Both the position numbers and the translations under genes were made by a program. A DNA stretch of 64,000 bases, taken from assembly GCF_019175385.1 (NCBI RefSeq), contig NC_083339.1, forward strand, positions 76,342,307-76,406,306. Reading direction: 5' to 3'. Each line of letters opens with the position of its first letter. The first letter of the stretch is position 1. Positions 10,075 through 19,613 of this stretch are shown piece by piece. The notes under the pieces were generated by a model. That model was given only the letters and a program-made list of their open reading frames with translations. It searched no databases and was not told the DNA's origin. Source of the DNA: Lycium barbarum. Its lineage: Eukaryota > Streptophyta > Magnoliopsida > Solanales > Solanaceae.

Positions 10075-11281
10075 TCTTCCAATATTTTATCAAAAGCGTC
10101 TGATCTCTTTTGGTATATATGTTCTACTCTGTATCCCCAATTATCGGTTCTAGCTTCGCATAATTTGAAGTGTCTTATAGTTTCTTCTATTGTTAGATCT
10201 CCTAACTTACATCCTTTACATCTAAAACTTAAATTTTTATTATCTCTATGAAGTCTTTTTGTTTCTTCTATAGCTATGTCTGCTTCAAACTCTTCTTGTA
10301 TTAATTCTATGTTCATGAAGGTTGACTAAGTTGTTTCATTTTCATCTAAAGTACTTTCTTCTTCTATGTCTCTTTTTGGTGCATAATTATAATTGATAAA
10401 TCTTATAGATGTCTCTCCTCTAGAGTTAGGGTACATTAGGTGCGACTCTAGTTGCAAAATCATCTTTCTACTAAAATCTTCTAAATTCCATTCTAACCCT
10501 ACGTATTCTTCAGGATTTATTTTTATGGGTTTAATCAGATTTATTCCTCTATTTCACATTAATTCTATGACATCTTCTACTTTAATTTTAAGCTGGGTAT
10601 TACTATTATTCGTCATTTTTCCTAAAAATCCTACGCACATTAATAAATTATTACCATTGCACATTTCTTCGTATCCTTTGGTCTGTATTCCTATTTTTAT
10701 ATGTTTTCTAAATTCTACTAAATTCATTATAAAATCTGGACTAATATAAACAATTCCTCCATTATTTTTCATATCTACTTCTGTTATTCCTATTATTGAC
10801 TTCTTCATGTTTGACCATCTATCATCGTAAATTACTATTAGGACTTTAGTTCCTAATTTTTTTCTAGTTAATCCTTCTAATCCTATTACTATTAATCCCA
10901 TATGAATTAACGTCCTTCCAGTATTTTTTATTTGTCTTAAAGCTTCTGGATTTATTAGATTTATAGTAGTAACTTTAGTTCCTATGGCTGATAACTGCTC
11001 TTCTCTATAGTGTCTATATAATTGTGTTGTTCTTGAAAACTGTCCTATGTAGTATAAAGTCTTTGGATTTAATAATTTTAATTGATTTTGTTGGAAAATC
11101 TGTATGTCTCGGTCTACATCTATTATCTCACTTAACTGTTGGTTATTTTCCTCTGGCGTTCTTCTATTTAAAATTCTTGATAAGAATTATTACCTATTCT
11201 ATTGTCTGAAAAACTTACTCTTGGTCTTTCTTGCCTTTCTGATCCTCCTTCGTTTCTTGATCTAATTAGAAGAAGGTCCAT
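9990..11281 (-). pseudogene. EPRV movement-protein region (30K type), broken
   Basis: Read on the minus strand from the ATG at 11279-11281 (MDL..., with ERQERPRVSFSDN) to a C-terminal part ending at 9990. The central segment (10554-10901) has the alternating hydrophobic pattern KVLIVIYDDRW... and GIVYISPDF of a caulimovirid 30K-superfamily movement protein, which moves virus through plasmodesmata. The C-terminal piece 9990-10316 contains a CKGCKLGD motif. Frameshifts and stops separate the pieces. A better-preserved copy of the same region is at 34171-35169. The function assignment rests on recalled family resemblance. Confidence 0.65.
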
Positions 11282-11302
11282 TTTTGTGCTTTTCTAGTTA
11301 TT

Positions 11303-11614
11303 TTAACTTTTTCCTTTTGAGGTGTTATTTCTACCTTTTTTTAATTGGTCTATTAATTCTTCAACTTCTTTATTTTTAGAGGTTTCTATATTTTTCTCTT
11401 TTTGTTGTTCACTTGCTAGTTGTAGACGTTCACTTATTATTTCTAACCTTGGTATTATTATTTCTAATAATAATGAGATTATGGAAATATTCTGTTTTAG
11501 AGTTATTTGATCAGATTTGGCGTTAGGTAAATAATCTTTATAGTCTTGTGGTAAAGGTATAGACTTTTCTATTAATTTTGAGGCTTCTTCTTGGGCTAAA
11601 GTTGGTCTACTCAT
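11303..11614 (-). pseudogene. EPRV small coiled-coil ORF
   Basis: A 103-residue minus-strand frame starts MSRPTLAQEEASKLIEKS. It carries a Leu/Ile-heptad-like stretch (ISIISLLLEIIIPRLEIISERL) and then a Lys/Glu-rich tail, ending just upstream of the movement-protein region. Small coiled-coil proteins precede the large ORFs in several caulimovirids. A related tail is encoded at 35145-35378. Not intact enough to call functional. Confidence 0.5.
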
Positions 11615-11841
11615 GAAAGAGTGATTTCTTTTACTTCTTCTACTGTCTTTTTTAATTCTTTAATATCACTAGTTAAAACTTCTACTTGTTGCGTTATTTG
11701 AGAGACTATTTGGGTTGTCTTTAGCTCTATTTCTTTTGGTTTTTCTGTAATAACTTTAACTAACCTTTCTATTTCAGTCTTTGTAGGTAATTTTTCTAAA
11801 TTAAATTTGTTAATTAGAATCTGGACTTTTCTTTCTAATTT

Positions 11842-12028
11842 GGTTCGTAGCCACGTGCTCTAATCCTCTGAGCTATAGGCCCCACCCCGTCTCCACTGGA
11901 TCTGTTCCCAGGAGTACCCTAAAAAAAAGGAACCTTTCCTCTCCCCAGTCATTTTGGGTTAAGAAGATGTGAAAGCGCGTTTATCTCTATAAGAAGGGTG
12001 CGTTCCGAGGTATGAAGTGGGAGAGAAG
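11842..12028 (-). other. trnR-ACG: Nuclear plastid DNA insertion (NUPT) with trnR-ACG fragment
   Basis: The minus strand contains GGGCCTATAGCTCAGAGG, then ATTAGAGCACGTGGCTACGA. These are the acceptor arm, D arm and anticodon stem-loop of the plastid tRNA-Arg(ACG), and they break off just after the anticodon loop at 11842. The remainder (11883 to about 12028) looks like the spacer upstream of trnR in the plastid inverted repeat, on the 5S rRNA side. It is clearly more GC-rich than the AT-rich EPRV on both sides. About 41 bases of the tRNA remain, so it cannot be functional. The right edge is approximate. Confidence 0.8.
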
Positions 12029-13174
12029 GCTAATTCTTGTTATTTTAAGTAATCAAGATTTTGTTCTAATTTTTCTGAAGTTTTCTTTTGCTTAGTTTGG
12101 GATGCTTTTACTACCTTTAATATTCTAGTAATGTCTTTATTATTTTCTTGTATTGTTTTCACTAAAATTTATGACTAGATCTACTAGTGTATTAAACTGT
12201 TTATCTTCACTATGTAATATATGTACTCCGTTACTAAAAATTACACTTTATAATACTATGATCTTTTAATGCTCTATATTTCTTTTCTGGGTATATATTA
12301 AGTCTAAGTATTCTAGATTTTTTAATGCATCTATTTTTTCTAGCTTTTTTTATTATCCTCGGGGAATTTTTATTTTACCGACTTTCTTCTGATGTTTTAT
12401 ATTAGTTGTAAATCTTTCTATATCAAGTCTTTCGATATCTTCTCTTATACCTTGTAATTCCCACGTTATAGCTGAGATTGTATCTTCGTTGATTAGGCTT
12501 TGTAACAGTCTATTTTCTATTATAGATGATAAAGTTTCTGAATTTGTTATTTCTAAATATGTGCTTTAACACTTTTTCTACTTGTCTATATTCTCGTCTT
12601 TTCTCTATATCTCTATATAAATACTAATAATTTATAGCTATTTGCTTCACGAAAGGCTGTGTGCTCATACAGTTAATATGGTCTGAATCGCTTTTGGTTT
12701 TTAGAGGTCTTTCTAGATTTTATATATCCTAGCAACTTATATTCTAATCCTGATATTATATCTATTAATTCTTGTAGTCTTAACTGGTTCTCTTTGGTAC
12801 TACTTAATGTGATATATTCTGGGTATAGGCTATTTAATTCTTGTTTAACTTCTAAATAATGATCTTGCATCTATTAACCTAAAGGAATAAACTTTACTTT
12901 TTGTTTTAGCTGTCTAATACGATCTTCAGTTCTAAACATCTCGTCATTGGTAAAATGAATTTCCCAAAGGAGATTATTTCTAAAACTTAATACTGTTGTA
13001 TTATTATTTAATTCTTCTCGACAAGCTGTGTCTAAATAATTACCGTGCTTGGTAAGAAACTTTCTTGATTTTCTAAAATTTATAAGTCTTTTTCGAGTAA
13101 TATAGATCATGCGATAGTGAAAACTTATATATTTAGTGAAACGGTGTTGTCTCATGTAATATTGTCTATAAACA
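12029..13174 (-). pseudogene. EPRV upstream ORFs, degenerate
   Basis: Two short consecutive minus-strand frames remain: 12874-13155 (begins MRQHRFTKYISFHYRM) and 12673-12870 (begins MQDHYLEVKQELNSLYPEY). They are separated only by a stop and a few bases, then give way to stop-filled sequence to about 12030. Base composition matches the rest of the EPRV. By position they would be the small 5' ORFs of a solendovirus-like genome; I do not recognise a specific function. The block ends at 13174 exactly where LTR family B begins. Confidence 0.5.
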
Positions 13175-13918
13175 TGATATGATCCTAGAGGGCATGATTG
13201 ATACTAATGGCTCAAGGGCATGGAAGAGGACGTTGGAGACACTTGTGGACCCACGTAAGAGGGCAAATGACGTTTGGAAGATAGCTTGGCATTGGATGAG
13301 TTGCAAAGTGGCTATGCGTTGCAAAGTGGCTAGATGCGCAAAATGGCTAAAAGTGCAACTATGGGGCTAATATTGCAATTGGAGGTCATACTTGCAAGTT
13401 ACGAGGTTGGAATGACAATTGGAGGTCATAATTGCAAGTTATGAGACTTTGAATGCAATTGAAGACCCATGTGGGTATTTTTGCAAAAGAGCCACTTTAG
13501 GGCCTTTTGATGTAATAGGCATTAGTATAAGTTGTTGTTTTCATCCATTTGGAAGACTTAGCTTGAATATTGTGTGAACTCAAATATTGAGAGATTTTAG
13601 TTATTAGATAGTTTGTTTGGTTATTATTCAAGTGTGATTTCCAAGTTGTGAAGTGAATTGCTTATCCATTGAATCCATATAGATTGCTCATTTGTGGTTT
13701 CCAATTGAGTCTTCTAATTGATTCAAATTGCTTTAGTTCCTTGGTTGAATTCAAAATAGGAGGGTCTAGGTTTCATATACTTAGATTTGCCTATAGGATT
13801 CATTACTAAGTGGGTCAAGTATCTATCCTTCTATCTTCTCATTCTCCAATTTCCCATATCCCTTTATTTCCTTTGTTTTTGTTTAATTCTTAGAGTTTCC
13901 CTAGGTTGATTGTTATCA
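13175..13918 (+). mobile_element. 5' LTR of element B (744 bp)
   Basis: It starts TGATATGATCC and ends GATTGTTATCA (inverted TGATA/TATCA). The tRNA-Met PBS TGGTATCAGAGC follows at 13921. Its first 736 bases match in length the three pieces of the interrupted 3' LTR. A TATA-like element near 13526 is weaker (TATAAGTT) than in the 3' LTR (TATAAATAG). The five bases to the left (AAACA) are EPRV sequence, and no matching TSD is available because the other end is truncated. Confidence 0.88.
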
Positions 13919-13920
13919 TT

Positions 13921-13932
13921 TGGTATCAGAGC
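13921..13932 (+). other. PBS of element B (initiator tRNA-Met)
   Basis: TGGTATCAGAGC starts two bases after the LTR end, the standard position for a tRNA-Met-primed gypsy element. Confidence 0.92.
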
Positions 13933-15300
13933 ATAGGCTAAGAGATTGTTCCTACAATTTCTAATCCTAGGCTCAAAATTTGAAAATCCCAAAAAAAAAA
14001 AAAAAATCCCCAAAAAAATCGAAAATTGTTCTTGTGATTTGATTCTGTTGTTTCTGAAGTTAGATTTGAGTTTATCAAGGTGGAAAACATCTAAATCTGA
14101 AGTTTGAAGTTGTTTGGGTGGGTTTTGAAGTTTTCACCATTGAAGCTTCATCAAAACTTGAAGAACTCCAAAATGGATTTAGTGATTGAGAAGCAATTGA
14201 GGCAAATTGAATATTGGGCTTTGTTCTCCAAGTGATAAGGAGATTAGATCTGAAAATTGGAGTAAAAAGGAGTTGGAATTAAGGTACTTGGAAATTTGAA
14301 TGTTTTTCATGTTCTTGAAGACATTCATATCTTCATCTTGAGAAGAAGACCCAAAAGGAAGGTTTGATCCAAAAAGTTTCCAAGTCAAGAAGGAAATTTG
14401 TTTGTTGGGCCAAAAAGGGCAAGTCCTAGGTTGTGTGGGCCCTAAAACGTCATCAGATCTAAGAAATTAGCCCAAAGTTTAGGAGAATTCGTGCAAGGCG
14501 TAATCACTGAAGCGAAATACGCCCAGAAAGTACTGGACGTACATTAAGGTACGGGTCGTACTTATAGGGCATACCTTGCCCTTAACTTCCAGAAAGTTTC
14601 CAAGTTTTTTGGCCCAAGTACGACCTCAAAGTACTGGACGTACTTCAAGGTACGAGATGTACCTTGGAGGGCGTACATTGCCCCAGAATTCCAGTGGGTT
14701 GCTAAAGATTTTCCTCAAGGTACGAGATCAAAGTACTGGACATATTTCATTGTACGGGACGTACAATTCAAGAAGCTAGGACGTACCTTGGAGGACGTAT
14801 TTCCCAAAATACGGGACGTATCCCCAAAGTGCGGGACGTATTTCCAAAGCACGGGACGTACATTAATGTACGTGACGTACCTTCCCTAACCAGGTTTGAC
14901 TCTTCCGAATTCGAATTCCTTTCATCTTCATCTCACTTCTTTGATTCTCTAAGCCTCAAATTTTGTTCTTAATTCATTTTAATTTCAAAAAAATTCCTTG
15001 GTGTTACTTGTTGGTTTGTGTCCCTAAACCTTTGGTAGGGAACAAAAAAAAAATGAGTATAGAACTATAAAAATTTTAGTTGTTTCAAATTGATACCTTA
15101 GATCAATTAGGGCTTCACGGCCGCATTTTGTAGTTATCCCCTACCCGGGTCCGAAATTTTATTTATTTTCCAGTTTTAACATTCCATTTTCTTGTGTCTC
15201 TCAACTAGTAGTCATTTAGTAGTTGTTCCTACTTGTGTTTTTCAAGCTTTTCTTCATTTTATTTCGTTGAAACTTTATTGGTTCTCGTCCGTTTTGCTTT
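13933..15300 (+). other. Leader region of element B
   Basis: Untranslated-looking sequence downstream of the PBS with an A-run near 13990-14006. No gag motif is visible. The repeat at 14519-14884 occupies its middle. The region runs into minus-strand material of another element somewhere after about 15300, so gag and most of the interior of element B are missing. Confidence 0.55.
14519..14884. repeat. Irregular ACGTAC-rich minisatellite
   Basis: Repeated degenerate units of the type AAGTACTGGACGTAC, GGTACGGGACGTA and AAAGTGCGGGACGTA, spaced roughly 20-45 bp. They contain many copies of the palindrome ACGT/GTAC. It sits in the leader of element B. No coding frame explains it. Confidence 0.75.
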
Positions 15301-15489
15301 GAGTCGTCCGTTATTCATCTAAACCTATCCTGATCCTAAAACTGTGATGCACCTTCCTTCTCTTTGCTGATCTAGTCCGCCTAATTCTTTATGATCTTGT
15401 AGAGCTCCCAAGCACTCCGCATACTCCAATTCCCCCTTAGGCTACTCTAATTGCCCATATGCTTCTTATGTCTGACTTCGTAGGATTTC

Positions 15490-15600
15490 TAATACACTTC
15501 GCAGGAAGGTCACCCATCCTAGTATTTCTCTCAGCCCAACACGCTTAACCTTGAAACTCTGATAAAATTCGGTGTGCTAGTGCTGATATAATCGTACCCA
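15490..15600 (-). ncRNA. Degenerate 5S rRNA-like sequence
   Basis: The minus strand reads GGTTAAGCGTGTTGGGC, a few bases, then ACTAGGATGGGTGACC. These correspond to the internal A box and C box of plant 5S rRNA, in order and with the right spacing. The 5' part (GGTACGATTATATCAGCACTAG) also aligns with the 5S start. Several substitutions in the middle rule out a normal gene. Options: the LTR of a Cassandra-type TRIM (these carry 5S sequence), a 5S-derived SINE head, or a dispersed 5S pseudogene. No Cassandra LTR pair was identified. Confidence 0.75.
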
Positions 15601-16618
15601 CCTTACTGCATGACCTTCATCACCTAATCTCGAGCAAGTTGACATCCTAACAGATTCCAAAACATTCTCGTAACGCATCTCCCTCCGAATTAGAAAGGAT
15701 CTCTTATTCTTCCGACTACACAATTACTACCTTGGCCATTTTCAATCCTCAATATCCAACTTTCACCTGTATGTATGACTACTTTCCATCCTAGATTTCA
15801 AAATTTCCATGGTGACGAAAACACCTTGGTCGCCGTTACTTATAAATACTTGGTTGTCGGCCCCTTTGATTTCCGCTCACTGCTATGAGGTAATAATCTA
15901 TAGCAAATGCACATACATTGGAAATTTCAATAAAGTCTCATATAGCTGTAGTCGATCGGTCTCTAGTCTGATCTGGTGATCTATAAGGTGAAGTGTGCTT
16001 CTCATCATCGTCTACCCACCATGTGCTCGTCTGGCCTTCATCATCTCTCTTATCTAAGTCCGAGGAATGTAGATAACCGGGCAACTCTTGGTTTACCGAC
16101 GGCCAGGATAGGGGGCTAGAGTAATCCATAACACTTACTGGGGTAGCTGGTCTAACGTAGTGCTCTGCCATAGGAGCAACTGGTACGACCTCGGGGACCT
16201 CCTCCTCTAGTGTCCCAGAGGAATACTCAGACGGATCTGTGTCATAACTATCCCTTGGGGGGGTCCTCCCCCTGGATATCAAAAACTCTGGAGGAATCGT
16301 CGCTGGGTCCTCCGAAGGGTCAGTCTCAATGGAATAACTGAGGCTCCTCGTGCTCGGTCAGGAATCTACTCTAGGGGCCTTCTTAGCACCCCCACTATCT
16401 GAAGCTGATCTCTTCATCTCTAGCCAGTCTGCACCTACCTACAGGAAAAGAGGTAAGAAGCGATCTTTCCTAGACTCTGGCTCTATCGCACGATCTAAGA
16501 CAGAAGGAAAGATAACATCCTAAATGTCTTGCAGCTTCCTGTTTATAGATGTGGTGCACAACACACCGATAAACAAGACTCTACTAGACACGGTCTGTAG
16601 AAACTCCGAGGATGAACT

Positions 16619-16630
16619 GCTCTGATACCA
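16619..16630 (-). other. PBS of the truncated minus-strand element
   Basis: GCTCTGATACCA on the plus strand is the reverse complement of TGGTATCAGAGC. It is four bases from the LTR start at 16635, as in the complete Tekay-type elements. Confidence 0.88.
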
Positions 16631-16634
16631 CTTT

Positions 16635-19357
16635 TGTCACAACCCAACCCGATGAGCCATGACTAGTGCCCGAGCTGGATACTCGTATACGAACCTGTTA
16701 GATATAGTTAGACTGAAACTAAGGATAGTGTGGAAACTTGTAAAAGCAAACTATAGACTCATAACGCCATATATCATAATGAACCCGTCTCCTGAAGAGT
16801 CACAGCTAACCAAAACATAACATAATATGCAAGCCGACAAGGCTGCCACCATATACAGAAATACCCAAAACGAACCATATTGACATAGCTGACTAAAACC
16901 TATATACAACCTACACATGTCTACAGACCTCTAAGAGTATCATAGTGAAATATGACGGGACAGGGCCCCGTCGGACCCCTGGATATGCATAAGTCTATAT
17001 CAAAGCATCTGTACCAAAATGACTTAGGCTCCGGAACAATGGAGCTCTCCAAACAGCTGAGCAGAAGTCCTAGACTGGAGGATCACCAAACTGAATGTCT
17101 GTACCTGCGGGCATGAAACGCAGCCCCCGAAGAAAGGGGGTCAGTACGAAAAATGTACTGAGTATATAAAGCAGGAAATAGAATAAAGAAGATCATGACT
17201 GAATAAAGATGACACGAGACAAGTATGATAGTCAAAGATACCAATGCACCTGTGCCTTATGAGATGAGAGTCATGCATATCTATATAATATACCGTACCC
17301 GACCCATTATGGGACTCGGTGAATGAAGTCATATACATATATATCGTACCCGGCCCTCTAGTGAAGGTCTCGGTGAAATAATCATATATATACCGTACCC
17401 GAACCTCTAGTGAAGGTCTAGGTGAAATAATCATATATATACCGTACCCGGCCCTCTAGTGAGGGACTTGGTGAACAATGCAATGAAACTGTGCACGAAT
17501 ACCCACCCGTCCCGGGACTCGGTGAATGATATATTAACGGCATGCACGAGCAGAATATCATGAGCAACCATATGCAAACTAAATCATCATCTGAGACTCA
17601 ATAGAATAATTAGAATGAACTAACACTTGAGAATCAAGACAACAGTCACGTCAAGTACCTTAGAGAACTAGAATTCATTGGAGTCATAATGCAAGTGAGA
17701 CTCATAAAATTATTTCTGAAGTCCTTGAATAACCTGGGAGCACCCTCGAATGTCACTATGGATTATATCAAAATAGGACTTCAGGAATCATAGACACGTA
17801 TCAAGACATAATGAAATAGCTTCTGGAAATCAAGAACATTAGCCGTTCTAGTATCTCTAAGAATAGGAGCTTCTTTGGAATTTATACGTTCGTCGTCTTT
17901 TTATCTCATATAGACCATGCCGAAAAAAGAAAGAAAGGATAGCTTCACATAGCTAACAATCTACCTAATCACCCAACGTCTACTCCTCGAGTCCGTATGT
18001 CTACAATCACTACGATAATGTCACGATTAGAGCATTTACACCACTTACTATCTAATTTGTATACGAACGGAACTTAATGAAATTCGGGCAGCATTTCCTC
18101 TATAAACTAGACAATCTCGAAAATCCAATTCAATTGAATCATCAACAACATCAACAACAATACCAACCATTAATATGCATCATAAATCAGCTAAACCCAT
18201 CCATTTAATTCAACTAAAACATCCCCCGATCCATAAATCTCAACAAAACAACAAACGAGCTTATAACGCTATTTTCTCCGTTCTAATCCATTAAAACTCT
18301 AAATAAACTTATTAACAATGAAAAAGGGACCTCAATCTTACCTTAAGTATGCAGTAACCACGTCAATACTCTTCTTTTTGGCTGATTTTTAGCTCAAACT
18401 GAAGGTAACGCGACGTACAACACTTTTCTCTTCATGAGCTTCGGGATTCGGGGCTCGAATTTTGATCAAAATGACTTTCTTAGCCTAGAAGTTCTCTCCC
18501 TCACTCTCTAATGTTTTGGAAGTTCCTAGATTCAAATGACCAGCCTTCAAATGAATTTTCCATATATATTAATGTTAATGGGCCTCATGGGCCGAAATAT
18601 ACTCATGTGCCGAAATGCAAATGTTTGGGTCGGGTCTCAACTTGCTGCCCCGCCAGCCCAACTTGCATCGTCCATAACCCCTTATCCCAGTATCATTTTG
18701 ATGAGCGGTTTATTGCGTTGGAAACTAGACTCGATGAACTTCATTTTAGGCTATTGAAAAACCTTAAAACTCCTCATATACTAGGAGATATGCCTCCGAA
18801 AATATGGGCTAAATATCTGGTTTGAGATTTTACTGAAGTTGTTCCGATTCATTTTGTTTAACTTCTAATCCTCTTCCAACCCTCATGTAACCTCTTATAC
18901 ATATATATACATACTCATATACATCCATAACAATCCATACACGTGTCTCGAAGGGTCCGGAGAATCACAATAACCTTAAACATAGCTAGAGAACTCACAA
19001 AGCTTCGACGAAACTCCAATCACAAAAGTATATTCATATCTTTTGTCCATCTTCTATATCATTACTAATAATCTCAAATACTTTAAAAGGGCACTCACAT
19101 TACCTCGTATACGTACTCATGACACGATTTCAAATCCTTTAGGTTGCCATGTCACCTCGGGATACCTTAAGGCAACCATATATATATATATATATATAGA
19201 TATATATTAACTCGTTCATTTTTTCTTAAGTCAAGTAGCACGGACTCTTACGGGGTGTAACAACATAAATACTTATAACCTCAAAATAATTTTGTCCTCA
19301 GAGCTTATGTCGGTTAACTTACGAATAATCCAACGTACAGAAGTACAGGATGTAACA
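16635..19357 (-). mobile_element. 5' LTR of the truncated minus-strand element
   Basis: The plus strand starts TGTCACAACCCAACCC and ends CAGGATGTAACA. Reversed, it begins TGTTACATCCTGTACTTCTGTACG, the same start as the solo LTR at 52734, so the two form one subfamily. The core block is at about 17100-17172. Length is 2723 bp. A second LTR-like start, TGTTACACCCCGTAAG on the minus strand, lies inside at 19261 and may mark an older rearrangement. It is joined to its own PBS, so it is not a solo LTR; the other end of the element is lost. Confidence 0.82.
17285..17480. repeat. Tandem CCGTACCCGGCCCTCTAGTGA repeat
   Basis: Four units of about 55 bp share ACCGTACCCGRCCC, then AGTGARGGTCTCGGTGAA, then ATAATCATATATAT. 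They parallel, in position and design (GC-rich imperfect hairpin plus AT-rich spacer), the array at 495-985 in the first LTR. Confidence 0.8.
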
Positions 19358-19397
19358 GTTCGGATTCGAGGACGAATCCTTTTCAAGAAGGGGAGGA
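19358..19397 (+). other. 3' end of element B interior with PPT
   Basis: GTTCGGATTCGAGGACGAATCC, then AAGAAGGGGAGGA (19385-19397), then the LTR start TGATATGATCC. Nearly identical to 7690-7729, which shows that element B and the ORF-bearing element at 3041-8604 belong to one family. Confidence 0.82.
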
Positions 19398-19613
19398 TGA
19401 TATGATCCTAGAGGTCATGATTGATACTAATGACTCAAGGGCATGGAAGAGGACGTTGGAGACACTTGTGGACCCACGTAAGAGGGCAAATGACGTTTGG
19501 GAGATAGCTTTGCATTGGAAGAGTTGCAAAGTGGCTATGCTTTGCAAAGTGGCTAGATGCGCAAAATGGCTAAAAATGCAACTATGGGGCTAAGATTGCA
19601 ATTGGAGGTCATA
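19398..19613 (+). mobile_element. 3' LTR of element B, piece 1 of 3
   Basis: 216 bp matching the beginning of the 5' LTR at 13175. Interrupted after TCATA by a minus-strand solo LTR. The other pieces are 22661-22673 and 33664-34170. The three pieces total 736 bp, exactly the length of 13175-13910. Confidence 0.92.

Larger units (their letters stand above)
15301..16634 (-). mobile_element. Truncated interior of a minus-strand gypsy element
   Basis: Reading leftwards from the PBS (16619-16630), the sequence resembles the leader of the Tekay-type elements (TCTTGTTTATCGGTGTGTTGTGC-like). An ATG near 16420 follows, with a short Lys/Ser start (MKRSASDSGGAKKAPR), then a stop. An open Pro/Ser/Glu-rich frame continues to 15938 (TPPRDSYDTDPSEYSSGTLE). 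It may be a diverged gag N-terminus. No other pol or gag motif is present. The left boundary is uncertain (15300-15900). Confidence 0.5.

Noticed and set aside
11842..11882. Functional tRNA-Arg gene
   Set aside because: Only the 5' part to the anticodon loop is present; variable loop, T arm and 3' acceptor strand are missing.
15490..15600. Functional 5S rRNA gene
   Set aside because: Several mismatches in conserved positions and no tandem array or T-run terminator directly after it.
16635..19357. Solo LTR
   Set aside because: It is joined to its own PBS and leader on the left, and the flanking five bases do not match, so it is the 5' LTR of a truncated element.
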